A stretch of DNA of 64,000 bases from Ruminococcus sp. AM22-13 (GTDB taxonomy: Bacteria > Bacillota > Clostridia > Lachnospirales > Lachnospiraceae), in contig NZ_QRIL01000011.1 in the NCBI RefSeq assembly GCF_003471165.1, positions 50,049 through 114,048 on the forward strand, written 5' to 3'. Below, piece by piece: positions 37,270-46,477 of the stretch (position 1 is the stretch's first letter; each line of letters opens with the position of its first letter). The notes below the pieces were generated by a model. It was not told the DNA's origin. It did not search any database and saw only the letters and a list, made by a program, of their open reading frames with translations. The position numbers and the translations under genes were made by a program.

Positions 37270-38910
37270 TCAGATATAGTTTCCATCCTGTGCATTCTGT
37301 ACTGCAAATGCAGATTTCTTCTTTACGAAGTCTACTGCGTCTTTCACCGTAAGTCCATCCAGCTGCCAGTTTGTATAGAATCCATCCAGTCCTTTAAGTG
37401 TCTCGTCTTTTGCTGTGTTTTCATCAAGGACAAGAAGTACGATCAGTCCGGCTGCTTTGAGGTGGCGGACGGTTTCTGCATAGTTTTCACTTGCTGCCGG
37501 GTGATACAGATAGGTATGTCTTCCAAGTACAGTCAGCCCTTTTTCTACCTGCTCTGCAAATTCAAGTGTGATTCCTTCTTTGCCGATTGGGAATTCTACG
37601 ACAACCGGGGTCTGACCCTTAAGTCCGGCACGAACCTGCTCGTCTACTTTACCAATCTGGGATTTATCCTGGGAAACGAGAGTTTTTCTCACAACACCGC
37701 AGGCAGATGTCATGTTTGTGACACGGTCGATCAGAATCAGTTCTCCAAGTGTTCTGTGCTTGTCAAATTCGTCTACCACGATCTTCTCTGAGAACTCCAG
37801 AGTACAGGAGGCAATCTCATTTTTATTTAAAGTATAGGCGTTTTTCTTTTCGCCTGTGTTTACGTCTACGGAATAATTAATCTTTGTAACCAGACCTGGA
37901 ATCATCTTTGTGCCAATCTTTACAAAGAAATTCTTGCCGTCTGTCAGGGCATTGTCGTCCATCCAGAGGATATCTGCTTCCACAGAGTCTGTCAGGACTG
38001 CACCGGAATCGATTGTGAGCACGCATCCTCGGGAAACGTCCACTTCTCTGTCAAGCTGGATGGTGACAGGCTGTCCCTGTACTGCTTCTTCGGCTTCTTT
38101 GTTTCCAACCAGAATGCTCTTTACATGAGCTTCTTCCTTGCTCGGAAGTGTAGTTACAAGGTCACCGACTTTAATAGAGCCATTCTCGATCTGTCCCTGA
38201 AATCCGCGGAATTCATGGTTTGGCCGGCAGACTCTCTGTACCGGCATGTAGAAACCTTTTTCTGTGTCTTCCTTGATATCTACGGTTTCCAGATGTCTAA
38301 GGAGTGCTTCGCCTTCATACCATGGCATATTGTCAGATTTTGTTGTGACATTGTCACCCTCTGTGGCAGATACCGGAATAATGGTTACATTGGCAAGTTT
38401 TAATTCCTCTACCAGTGCTGCGATCTGATTCTCGATCTCGTGGAAACGCTTCTCATCATAACCGATAAGATCCATTTTGTTTACTGCGAATACAAAGTAA
38501 CGGATTCCCATCAGTGCGCAGATTCTTGCATGGCGTCTTGTCTGAACCAGAACGCCCTGGGAAGCATCCACAAGGATAACTGCCAGATCTGCAAAAGAAG
38601 CACCAACTGCCATGTTTCTGGTATATTCTTCATGTCCCGGTGTGTCCGCAACGATGAAGCTTCTGTTATCTGTTGTAAAATATCTGTATGCAACGTCGAT
38701 TGTGATACCCTGCTCACGTTCTGCCATCAGGCCATCCAGAAGAAGTGAATAATCAATGGCGCCGCCTCTGCTTCCTACCTTGGAATCCAGCTCCAGAGCT
38801 TTTTCCTGGTCTGCATAGAGAAGCTTTGCATCATAAAGAATATGTCCGATCAGAGTGGATTTTCCATCATCCACACTTCCGCATGTAATAAATTTCAATA
38901 ATCCTTTCAT
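37270..38910 (-). CDS. cysN: Sulfate adenylyltransferase subunit 1 with degenerate APS-kinase-like tail
   Basis: 546 residues. The GTPase subunit of ATP sulfurylase, which with CysD makes APS from sulfate and ATP. P-loop GSVDDGKST (11-19), DTPGHEEYT, NKMD and the EF-Tu-like beta-barrels are intact. From about residue 432 a 115-residue tail resembles APS kinase (LGRHTYLYHP, HLKAAGLIVLLVLDE), but its P-loop position reads FPIGKEGIT instead of GLSGSGKST, so no kinase activity is expected. This fits a pathway that reduces APS directly. It starts one base after the cysD stop. Confidence 0.93.
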   Translation of the reverse strand: MKGLLKFITCGSVDDGKSTLIGHILYDAKLLYADQEKALELDSKVGSRGGAIDYSLLLDGLMAEREQGITIDVAYRYFTTDNRSFIVADTPGHEEYTRNMAVGASFADLAVILVDASQGVLVQTRRHARICALMGIRYFVFAVNKMDLIGYDEKRFHEIENQIAALVEELKLANVTIIPVSATEGDNVTTKSDNMPWYEGEALLRHLETVDIKEDTEKGFYMPVQRVCRPNHEFRGFQGQIENGSIKVGDLVTTLPSKEEAHVKSILVGNKEAEEAVQGQPVTIQLDREVDVSRGCVLTIDSGAVLTDSVEADILWMDDNALTDGKNFFVKIGTKMIPGLVTKINYSVDVNTGEKKNAYTLNKNEIASCTLEFSEKIVVDEFDKHRTLGELILIDRVTNMTSACGVVRKTLVSQDKSQIGKVDEQVRAGLKGQTPVVVEFPIGKEGITLEFAEQVEKGLTVLGRHTYLYHPAASENYAETVRHLKAAGLIVLLVLDENTAKDETLKGLDGFYTNWQLDGLTVKDAVDFVKKKSAFAVQNAQDGNYI

Positions 38911-38911
38911 C

Positions 38912-39811
38912 CTAGAAATACCCCTCTCTCTTTCTTCTCTCCATGCTGCCTGCTGCCTCGTGGTCGATCACACGGCTGGTACGTTCAGAGGAAACAGCAC
39001 TTAATGTCTCATCAATAATCTCGTCCAGTGTATCTGCCTCAGATTCGATACCACCTGTCAGCGGATAACATCCAAGAGTACGGAATCTGACTTTTTTGTG
39101 CTCGATCTTTTCACCTGGGCGAAGTTTTAATCTGTCATCATCTACCATGATAATGTTTCCATCTCTGTAGATGACCGGTCTTTCTTTTGCAAAATATAAT
39201 GGTACGATTTCGATATTTTCACGCTGAATATATTGCCAGATATCCTTCTCTGTCCAGTTGGAAATCGGGAATACTCGCATGCTTTCACCTTTCTGGATCT
39301 TGGTGTTGTAGAGTTTCCACATTTCCGGTCTCTGGTTCTTCGGATCCCATGCCTGAGCAGAATTACGGAAAGAGAAAATTCTTTCTTTCGCTCTGGATTT
39401 TTCTTCATCACGACGGCCACCGCCAAATGCTGCTGTGAAACCATATTTTGTCAGGGCCTGTTTTAATGCCTGTGTTTTCATGACATCTGTGTATGCAGAA
39501 CCATGATCGAACGGGTTGATTCCTGCTTTCACACCTTCTTCATTGGTGTATACCAGCATATCGATTCCGTTTTCTTTTGCGACTCTGTCACGAAATTCGA
39601 TCATTTCGCGGAATTTCCATGTTGTATCAATGTGCAGGAACGGGAAAGGTGGTTTCTCCGGGTAAAATGCTTTCAGCGCCAGATGGAGCATAACGGAGCT
39701 GTCCTTTCCTATAGAATAAAGCATAACCGGCTTTTCACACTCGGCTGCTACTTCTCGCATAATATAAATTGCTTCTGCCTCAAGCTCATCAAGATGAGAT
39801 AAGTTACTCAT
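38912..39811 (-). CDS. cysD: Sulfate adenylyltransferase subunit 2
   Basis: 299 residues. PP-loop ATP pyrophosphatase-type subunit that forms the adenylyl-sulfate bond. The PP-loop reads SIGKDSSVM (33-41); other marks are [29 protein letters not shown] and the C-terminal [15 protein letters not shown] lies 8 bases before ATG 39811. It is followed one base later by cysN, as in most bacteria. Confidence 0.97.
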   Translation of the reverse strand: MSNLSHLDELEAEAIYIMREVAAECEKPVMLYSIGKDSSVMLHLALKAFYPEKPPFPFLHIDTTWKFREMIEFRDRVAKENGIDMLVYTNEEGVKAGINPFDHGSAYTDVMKTQALKQALTKYGFTAAFGGGRRDEEKSRAKERIFSFRNSAQAWDPKNQRPEMWKLYNTKIQKGESMRVFPISNWTEKDIWQYIQRENIEIVPLYFAKERPVIYRDGNIIMVDDDRLKLRPGEKIEHKKVRFRTLGCYPLTGGIESEADTLDEIIDETLSAVSSERTSRVIDHEAAGSMERRKREGYF

Positions 39812-39909
39812 TGCATTATCCTCCTCTGTTTGTTAAATATATTTTGAAAAATCTGGCGGATATTTTTCTGCCATATTCTTGGAAAATTTTCTTTCAAAGT
39901 TAATACCTG

Positions 39910-40224
39910 TCAATATTTATTGGCATCCTTCTTATTAACCTGAATCGTAATCTTTGTACCGTCCGGCTTCTCCACTGTCCATGTGGAAATGTCCGGCTTT
40001 TCTGATACGACCATGCTTGCGCCTCTGCCGCCCACATCAGCTCCAAGGAAGAATCGGATGGCGTCGTGGCTGCATTCTTTGATACAGGAAGTACATCCCC
40101 AGCAGTCTCTTACCTGACGGATGAAGGCTTTTCCTTCTTTGTCCTTTTTAATCAAATTTCCGGGACAGGCTTCGATGCATTTGCCACATCCTACGCATTT
40201 GCTTTTCTGAATCCGAATGCTCAT
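39910..40224 (-). CDS. aprB: Adenylylsulfate reductase beta subunit (ferredoxin-like)
   Basis: 104 residues with two [4Fe-4S] motifs, CVGCGKCIEACP and CWGCTSCIKECS, as in AprB. It passes electrons to the flavin of AprA. It is shorter than the roughly 150-residue AprB of dissimilatory sulfate reducers, lacking most of the C-terminal arm. Its ATG overlaps the aprA stop by four bases (ATGA), so the subunits are translationally coupled. Confidence 0.92.
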   Translation of the reverse strand: MSIRIQKSKCVGCGKCIEACPGNLIKKDKEGKAFIRQVRDCWGCTSCIKECSHDAIRFFLGADVGGRGASMVVSEKPDISTWTVEKPDGTKITIQVNKKDANKY

Positions 40225-42032
40225 CTTTCACCTGCTCCTTTCTCTGCTGTATTTGCTGTTTCCTGCTTACCAGCGTTCTCTTTTGTTACCAGATCTCTAT
40301 ATAAAATTTTGATCTCACCATTTTCCATACAGGAGTTTACATATTTCATCCAGTCTTCACTCTGATCCGGATAATCTGTATTCTCTCCGAAGCTGTGCCA
40401 TCTGGTTTCCTTTCTTGCTGCCAGATGTGCGATAACTGCGCGGCATATGATCAGTCGCTCACGAAGTTCATAGATCTGCATCAGCTCATAAGCATCTGTC
40501 GCTGCCAGTGTATCTACAACAGGAAGCAGTGCTGCGATCTTTTCATCTGCTTTCGCAAGGCTTGTCTCACTGTATCTGTAATCGGTTCCGATTCCGCCTG
40601 CATACTGATCCATGATCTTCTGCATTGCTTCTTCAAGCTGTTCTGCATTCATCAGGGAACGTGGAGCATTTAAGTGAGATTCATACTCTGCTTTCTTTGC
40701 TTCTGCTATTTCAGAAAGCTTTTTATCTTCTGCTATTTCTGTATCTTTGGTTATTTTTGTTACGGTTTTCTCTTCTGCCTGTCCAGATGCCTCTCTCTGG
40801 TTTTCAGGTGTCCCTTTGTCTCTGGTTTCGGCATCTTTATTACCCAGATATTCCAGAATCGCTTCTGCGGCGATCTCACCCTCTGCCAGTGCACCGGTTA
40901 CATATTTCTGCGGGCATCCGCCTGCAACATCTCCGGCTGCATATAATCCCTCGATTGTTGTGGCTCTGTTATTGTCTACCCAGTAACCGCTGGCTGTATG
41001 TCCGCCTACGATATATGGCTCTGTACCTTCAATCTCTACATTTTCTTCCGAAGGACCCTTGCCGGCTTCCATCCATTTCAAGGTCTGAGATGGTGCCATA
41101 TTCAGGTATGCTTTGTAGAGATCCTGTTCCTGTTCTTTGGAAATTCCTTCTGTTCTGAGATAGCAAGGACCATTTCCTTCCCGGTTCTCCATGACCGTAC
41201 CATAAACACGCTGAGAAGTTGTCAGGCCGTATTTTGTCTCATAAATATCGCCATGTGCATTAACCTGTCTGGCTCCTACGCCCTGCGCGATAGTTCCTGT
41301 CGGAGCGATCGTATCTTTACATCTCAATGCGATGAAACGCATCTCGAAAGTTGTCATCTCTGCGCCGGAAAGTAATCCCATTGCATATCCTGCACCTGTG
41401 TTAAATGGCGGATACCACATCTTATGTCTGGAAAATCCCGGATTGTTCGGTCTGTAAAGTCCTGCCGCACCGCCTGTCGCACAAAGGACTGCTTCTGCGT
41501 CGATATCATAGAAAATATCTTCATTTACGCTAAATCCCACTGCACCTGTGATCTTTCCGTTTTCTTTTTTGTAGTCTGTAATGTTTACGTGGTTTAAAAC
41601 TGTGACATTTTCCTGCTCAGCTGCCGCTTTTGCCAGGATTGGCTTCATGTTCTCGCCGTTGATCTTGATGTTTCGATTTCCTCTGGCAACGTATTTGCCA
41701 TTTTCATCTTTCAGGATGACCAGACCCAGATCTTCCATCACTTTTGTCACGTGATTCAGTCTCTCCGACATGCTCAGAAGAAGATCTTCTCTGACGATTC
41801 CATGGGCATCCTTTTTGGCATAATCCACGTAATCCTGTGGAACTCTGCCTTCTGTGATGTATGCGTTTAAGGCGTTGACACCTGCTGCCAGGCATCCGCT
41901 TCTTTTAATATTTGCTTTCTCTGCGATCAGAACTTTTCTTTCGCTTTTCTGACCGATAACATATGCTGCAAAACAGCCTGCTGTTCCACCGCCGATGATC
42001 AGTACGTCGGTCTTGATTCTCTCTGTTCTCAT
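40221..42032 (-). CDS. aprA: Adenylylsulfate reductase alpha subunit (FAD)
   Basis: 603 residues. An FAD-binding protein of the fumarate reductase fold: VLIIGGGTAGC at 10-20, ATGGAAGLYRPNN, and YAAGDVAGG near 364. AprA features include GCLAAGVNALNAY and PTGTIAQGVGARQ. It reduces APS to sulfite and AMP. Unusual is a highly charged Lys/Glu/Thr-rich stretch at residues 398-448 between the FAD domain and the helical C-terminal domain. Gene context (sulfate transport, CysDN, sulfite reductase) indicates an assimilatory role. No DsrAB/QmoABC genes are present. Confidence 0.93.
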   Translation of the reverse strand: MRTERIKTDVLIIGGGTAGCFAAYVIGQKSERKVLIAEKANIKRSGCLAAGVNALNAYITEGRVPQDYVDYAKKDAHGIVREDLLLSMSERLNHVTKVMEDLGLVILKDENGKYVARGNRNIKINGENMKPILAKAAAEQENVTVLNHVNITDYKKENGKITGAVGFSVNEDIFYDIDAEAVLCATGGAAGLYRPNNPGFSRHKMWYPPFNTGAGYAMGLLSGAEMTTFEMRFIALRCKDTIAPTGTIAQGVGARQVNAHGDIYETKYGLTTSQRVYGTVMENREGNGPCYLRTEGISKEQEQDLYKAYLNMAPSQTLKWMEAGKGPSEENVEIEGTEPYIVGGHTASGYWVDNNRATTIEGLYAAGDVAGGCPQKYVTGALAEGEIAAEAILEYLGNKDAETRDKGTPENQREASGQAEEKTVTKITKDTEIAEDKKLSEIAEAKKAEYESHLNAPRSLMNAEQLEEAMQKIMDQYAGGIGTDYRYSETSLAKADEKIAALLPVVDTLAATDAYELMQIYELRERLIICRAVIAHLAARKETRWHSFGENTDYPDQSEDWMKYVNSCMENGEIKILYRDLVTKENAGKQETANTAEKGAGER

Positions 42033-42053
42033 ACCCTTTCCTCCAGAAGTGTG

Positions 42054-43112
42054 TTAGATAATTACCGAATCATCTCTTACAGCTTCATTCTCAATCAGCT
42101 GTACCGTATCGCCTCTCAGTGCAAAAATCCTGTACAGGAACACATTAACGATTTCCCCTTCCCTGACATCTGCTTTCTCAAGGCTTCTTCTTGCTGTTAC
42201 CACCGAATTGTTCACTCTGATCTGAAGTTCCAAATTATCTCCCCGGAAGGAAACCCGTTCAACCACTCCCTGAGATACGGAAGATCTGAACTTTTCTACT
42301 TCATCCAGTCTGGAAACTTTTACGAATTCCGGACGGACAATAATCTTGTCTGCACCCTCCGCCTGAGTAAATGTGTGGAAATCATCTGCATTTTTCAATA
42401 TAGATGGCTGTCCGAAGAAAGATGCGGTAAAAGCTGTCTCCGGGTTTCGGTAAACTTCTACCGGAGTGCCTTTCTGCTCAAGCCGTCCTGCATTGGTAAT
42501 GATGATCTCATCCGCTACCTCGATTGCTTCATCCTGATCATGTGTAACGAAAATACTGGTAATTCCCAGCTTCTCGATCATTTCTTTCAACCAGCTTCTC
42601 AGCTCCTGACGAATCTTTGCATCAATCGCTGCAAACGGCTCATCCAGAAGCAGCACCTGTGGATTCGGTGCAAGGGCTCTGGCAAATGCTACCCTCTGTC
42701 TCTGTCCACCAGACAGCTGACTCGGATACCTTTTCTCCAGTCCTTCCAGACCTACCAGCTTTACCAGCTCTCTGACCCGGGTGTCTATTGTTTTTTTATC
42801 TACTTTCTGAACTTTCAGACCAAATGCTACGTTATCATAAACAGTCATATAACGGAACAGCGCATAATTCTGAAATACAAATCCGATTCCTCGCTCACTG
42901 GCCGGCACATCGTTGACTACTTTTCCATCGATAATGATCTCGCCGCTGTCCGGAGTTTCCAGACCTGCGATCATTCGAAGAATGGTTGTTTTTCCACTTC
43001 CACTCGGTCCCAGCAGGCCGATCAGCCTGCCTTTTTCGATTCCGAAATTTACATTCTTTGATGCCTGGTAGGAACCATAGGTCTTATTTATATTTTTTAA
43101 CTCTACATACAT
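42054..43112 (-). CDS. cysA: Sulfate/thiosulfate ABC transporter ATPase
   Basis: 352 residues. Walker A GPSGSGKTT (35-43), signature LSGGQRQRVAFARAL, Walker B LLLDEPFAAID and a C-terminal TOBE-like domain. It powers the CysT/CysW channel. It starts one base after the cysW stop codon, and aprA follows 21 bases later. Confidence 0.95.
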   Translation of the reverse strand: MYVELKNINKTYGSYQASKNVNFGIEKGRLIGLLGPSGSGKTTILRMIAGLETPDSGEIIIDGKVVNDVPASERGIGFVFQNYALFRYMTVYDNVAFGLKVQKVDKKTIDTRVRELVKLVGLEGLEKRYPSQLSGGQRQRVAFARALAPNPQVLLLDEPFAAIDAKIRQELRSWLKEMIEKLGITSIFVTHDQDEAIEVADEIIITNAGRLEQKGTPVEVYRNPETAFTASFFGQPSILKNADDFHTFTQAEGADKIIVRPEFVKVSRLDEVEKFRSSVSQGVVERVSFRGDNLELQIRVNNSVVTARRSLEKADVREGEIVNVFLYRIFALRGDTVQLIENEAVRDDSVII

Positions 43113-43113
43113 A

Positions 43114-43938
43114 TCAGGCTTCCTTCTTTCCTTTGTATTCGATCACGCTTTTGACCACCAGAATGATAACTGCCATGATCACCAGCAATGAAGATACGGC
43201 AAACGCCGGAACATACTGAAACTCGTTAAATAAAATCTCGACATGGAGAGGAAGGGTATTGGTCTTTCCTCTTAAATGCCCGGAAAGGACGGATACTGCG
43301 CCGAACTCTCCCATGGCTCTTGCCGTACAGAGCACAACTCCATAAAGCAACGCCCATTTAATATGAGGAAAAGTAATCTTCCAGAAGATCGTCCAGCCGT
43401 TCGCTCCCATCAGTGCTGCGGCTTCTTCCTCGTCTGTTCCTTCTGTTTCCAGAACCGGAATCAGTTCTCTGGAAATAAAAGGAAATGTTACAAATACAGT
43501 TGCAATGATGATTCCCGGTACAGAGAATACAACTTTAATTCCGAATTTAATAAGTAAAAAGTAGACAGGACTCTGACGTCCGAAAATCAGAAGAAAAATC
43601 AGACCTGCGATGACCGGTGAAATCGTAACCGGAAGATCAATCAATGTGGTCAGCAGTTTTTTGCCCTTGAACTGAAACTTAGTCAGTGCCCAGGCTGCGA
43701 AGATACCAAAAATGGTATTAAAGATGACTGCGATCAGTGTTGCTTTGACCGTAAGGAGAAGTGCTTTAATTGTGTACTCATCCGTTACCGCCTCAAGGTA
43801 AACTTTCCAGCCGCTTCGCAGAGCCTCTGTGATCACAGTGATCAGCGGGAGGAGAAGCATTACTGCCAGAAACAGGACGCTGATACCGATCAGCAGCCAT
43901 TTTGTGATTTTCTCTGAAGTCTTTACATTGTTGTCCAT
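43114..43938 (-). CDS. cysW: Sulfate ABC transporter permease CysW
   Basis: 274 residues, six membrane segments and the EAA-type loop EEAAALMGANGWTIFW. Its start overlaps the cysT stop by one base (TGATG). Forms the sulfate channel with CysT. Confidence 0.94.
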   Translation of the reverse strand: MDNNVKTSEKITKWLLIGISVLFLAVMLLLPLITVITEALRSGWKVYLEAVTDEYTIKALLLTVKATLIAVIFNTIFGIFAAWALTKFQFKGKKLLTTLIDLPVTISPVIAGLIFLLIFGRQSPVYFLLIKFGIKVVFSVPGIIIATVFVTFPFISRELIPVLETEGTDEEEAAALMGANGWTIFWKITFPHIKWALLYGVVLCTARAMGEFGAVSVLSGHLRGKTNTLPLHVEILFNEFQYVPAFAVSSLLVIMAVIILVVKSVIEYKGKKEA

Positions 43939-44774
43939 CAGGCATTTCCTCCCCTTAAGATTCTCGCGTTTCTCTGCTGGATCACATTATTGAGAAACAG
44001 AATGAAAAATGAAACCGCCAGCATCACCAGTGCGATCGCCGTTGCGCTGGAATAATCAAATTCCTGAAGTTCTGACATAATGATCAGCGGTGTGATTTCT
44101 GTGTAATATGGCTTATTTCCTGCGATAAATACGATGCTTCCATATTCACCAAGGCATCTGCCAAAAGCAAGTCCGGTTCCTGCAAAAATCGCCGGTTTCA
44201 GTTCCGGAAAAATGACTTTCCAGAAAATCATTGATTTCTTTGCTCCCAGCACTCCAGCTGCTTCGCTGTAGAAATTGTCCATCTTCTCCAGAACCGGCTG
44301 TACGCTTCGTACAACAAACGGAATTCCTACGAAGATCATGGCTACTGTAATACCGATCCTTGTGTATGCGATCTTAATACCGAATCTGGCAAAAAAGCTT
44401 CCGACGAGTCCGGAATCGGAAGTTAAGGATGTCAGCGCGATACCTGCAACTGCGGTTGGCAGTGCGAACGGAAGCTCAATCATTCCATCCATGATCCGCT
44501 TGCCCGGAAATTCATACTTTACAAGTACCCATGCAAGGATAGTTCCCATAATTCCATTGATCACTGCTGCTGCAAAAGCGGATATGAAGCTTGTGTAAAA
44601 GGAAGCCAATACTCTGGCTCTTGTAATGGTTTCAATGAAATCTTTAAAGCTCATCTGTGCTGTGTAGATCACCAGACTGGCAAGTGGGATCAGAACCACC
44701 AGACTTAGTATGGAAATGGTAATTCCCATGGAGAGTCCGAATCCTGGAATCACTGGTTTATTTCTTTTTTTCAT
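43938..44774 (-). CDS. cysT: Sulfate ABC transporter permease CysT
   Basis: 278 residues from ATG 44774 (MKKRNKPVIPG), with AGGTGG 9 bases upstream; a TTG two codons earlier is less well placed. Six membrane segments; loop YSEAAGVLGAKKSMIFWKV. The family partner CysW follows with coupled translation. Confidence 0.94.
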   Translation of the reverse strand: MKKRNKPVIPGFGLSMGITISILSLVVLIPLASLVIYTAQMSFKDFIETITRARVLASFYTSFISAFAAAVINGIMGTILAWVLVKYEFPGKRIMDGMIELPFALPTAVAGIALTSLTSDSGLVGSFFARFGIKIAYTRIGITVAMIFVGIPFVVRSVQPVLEKMDNFYSEAAGVLGAKKSMIFWKVIFPELKPAIFAGTGLAFGRCLGEYGSIVFIAGNKPYYTEITPLIIMSELQEFDYSSATAIALVMLAVSFFILFLNNVIQQRNARILRGGNA

Positions 44775-44936
44775 AATCAATTACCACCTCTCTGTCTCGT
44801 ATGTCCTGCTGTCATTATCCTCGTCAATCTTTCATTTCATGCTTGTAAGTAAATGCACCAATTTCTTTTAACATTTTGCGGTTTATTCTGATTTGATTCC
44901 CATCTGAAAGCTGCTCTCAATCTACATATAGATGTT

Positions 44937-45935
44937 TTATCTCTCATAGATCTCATCAAAGATTCCGCCATCTGTGAAGTGCTTTTTCTGTACTTCATCC
45001 CATCCGCCGTAGTCGCTGATGTTTACCAGATCTACGCTCAGGTCAAACACATCATTGTGTTCTTTCAGGATCTTTTCATTGGTCGGACGGAAGTAGTTCT
45101 CTGCTTCAATCTCCTGCGCTTCGTCGGAATACAGATATTTTAAATACTCAGTTGCCACATCTCTCGTTCCTCTGTAATCCACTACTTCATCTACCACTGC
45201 TACAGACGGCTGTGCCAGAATACTCACACTCGGAGTAACGATCTCGTACTCATCCGGATAGTCACGCATGGAAAGATATGCTTCATTTTCCCATGCCACC
45301 AGCACATCGCCCTGTCCGTTCTCTACGAAAGAAGTGGTTGCCCCTCTTGCGCCGGAATCAAGAACTACTACATTCAGATAAAGCTTCCTGATAAAATCCT
45401 TCATCCGGGTTTCATCTCCGTCATACTTCTTATCTGCGTAAGCCCATGCTGCCATGTAGTTCCATCTCGCACCTCCGGATGTCTTAGGGTTCGGAGTTAC
45501 CACACCCACACCATCCTTTATCAGGTCATCCCAGTCTTTGATGCCTTTGGGATTTCCCTTCTTTACCAGAAATACGATGGTCGAAGTATACGGAGAACTT
45601 TCATTGTCAAACTTATCCTGCCAGCCTGTCTCAATCAGTCCTGCGTTTTCAATGGATTCTATATCGTATTCCAGTGCCAGTGTTACTACATCTGCATCCA
45701 GACCATTGGCTACTTCCAATGCCTGTTTCCCGGAACCGCCATGGGACTGTGTCACTTCTACATCTTCCCCGGTTTTCTCCTTCCAGTGTTCTTCAAATAT
45801 TTTGTTGTACTGTTCAAACATTTCTCTGGTAGGGTCATAGGAAACATTGGTGATTGACACTGTTTTTCCAAAAGCCTGTACCGGTGTCAGTGCCAGTACA
45901 GCTGCCAGGCCAAATGCAAATAATTTTCTGATCAT
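44937..45935 (-). CDS. sbp: Sulfate-binding protein
   Basis: 332 residues. Signal peptide (about 1-23, VQAFGKT), mature protein with YDPTREMF, QSHGGSGKQA, NPKTSGGARWNY and GARGATTSF, the sulfate-contact segments of the Sbp/CysP family. As with the two sugar-binding proteins in this window there is no lipobox cysteine. It precedes cysT by 162 bases, which hold no obvious hairpin. Confidence 0.94.
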   Translation of the reverse strand: MIRKLFAFGLAAVLALTPVQAFGKTVSITNVSYDPTREMFEQYNKIFEEHWKEKTGEDVEVTQSHGGSGKQALEVANGLDADVVTLALEYDIESIENAGLIETGWQDKFDNESSPYTSTIVFLVKKGNPKGIKDWDDLIKDGVGVVTPNPKTSGGARWNYMAAWAYADKKYDGDETRMKDFIRKLYLNVVVLDSGARGATTSFVENGQGDVLVAWENEAYLSMRDYPDEYEIVTPSVSILAQPSVAVVDEVVDYRGTRDVATEYLKYLYSDEAQEIEAENYFRPTNEKILKEHNDVFDLSVDLVNISDYGGWDEVQKKHFTDGGIFDEIYER

Positions 45936-45956
45936 TTATTTCTCTCCTGCTTTGCT

Positions 45957-46367
45957 TTACAGTAATACAAGTTCTTCCTTCTCAGATTCCGTTCCTTCTA
46001 TATGGAAAGAATTCAGAACAGGATTCTCATTGTCCATCAGAGAAAGAATCATATAGCTTGCTGTGCTGTCATAAGCCAGTCGTTTATCTTCTTCTGAAGG
46101 TCTGGACGGGCTTTCCGGATGGGAATGCCAGTTTCCAAGAGGTACCAGACCATTCGCACGCATATCTTTTACTGCTGCAAGCTGTTCTTTCGGATCCAGC
46201 GAAAAGTGCTCATTGGAATGATCGATGTTTGTCAGGCAGTAAACCTTTTTGATAGATTTATCATTTCCATCCTTAGTTCCTGCGATCAATCCGCAGGCTT
46301 CTTCCGGAAGATTTTCTCTGGCGTGTTTTAAAATTATTTCGTAGTCATTCTTTGACATTGTGATCAT
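45957..46367 (-). CDS. JAMM/MPN-domain metalloprotease (sulfur-carrier processing)
   Basis: 136 residues. A complete JAMM motif: E22/E23 in LPEEACG, H81-S-H83, S91 and D94 (HSHPESPSRPSEED). Members of this M67 group remove C-terminal residues or amino acids from ubiquitin-like sulfur carriers (Mec+ of mycobacteria, HcyD of Wolinella). Here the carrier encoded two genes upstream ends GGGR, so removal of the final Arg to expose Gly-Gly is the obvious inferred role. GGAG lies 11 bases before the ATG. Confidence 0.88.
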   Translation of the reverse strand: MITMSKNDYEIILKHARENLPEEACGLIAGTKDGNDKSIKKVYCLTNIDHSNEHFSLDPKEQLAAVKDMRANGLVPLGNWHSHPESPSRPSEEDKRLAYDSTASYMILSLMDNENPVLNSFHIEGTESEKEELVLL

Positions 46368-46392
46368 GATTTTTCTTGCTCCTTTATCTCCA

Positions 46393-46468
46393 GCCGATAT
46401 TTACGATCCGCTTTCGCTGCTTACTTATTGCTCTTTGTAGCCGAAGCAGAAGGCTTATCTGAATCGAC
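46393..46468. repeat. Degenerate copy of repeat family 2
   Basis: CCGATATTTACGATCCGCTT and GCTTACTTATTGCTCTTTGT, then CCGAAGCAG..GGCTTATCTGAATCG, follow the same order as in the full copies at 49113 and 49382, with the middle missing. It fills the gap between the ThiF-like and JAMM genes inside the operon. Confidence 0.6.
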
Positions 46469-46477
46469 CAAAGCGAA

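Noticed and set aside
40221..42032. Dissimilatory sulfate reduction
   Set aside because: AprAB is present, but there is no DsrAB, DsrC or QmoABC, and the neighbours are uptake and assimilation genes.
42051..43061. 336-codon plus-strand ORF
   Set aside because: Antisense to cysA, whose motifs are all intact; composition is that of a complementary-strand shadow.
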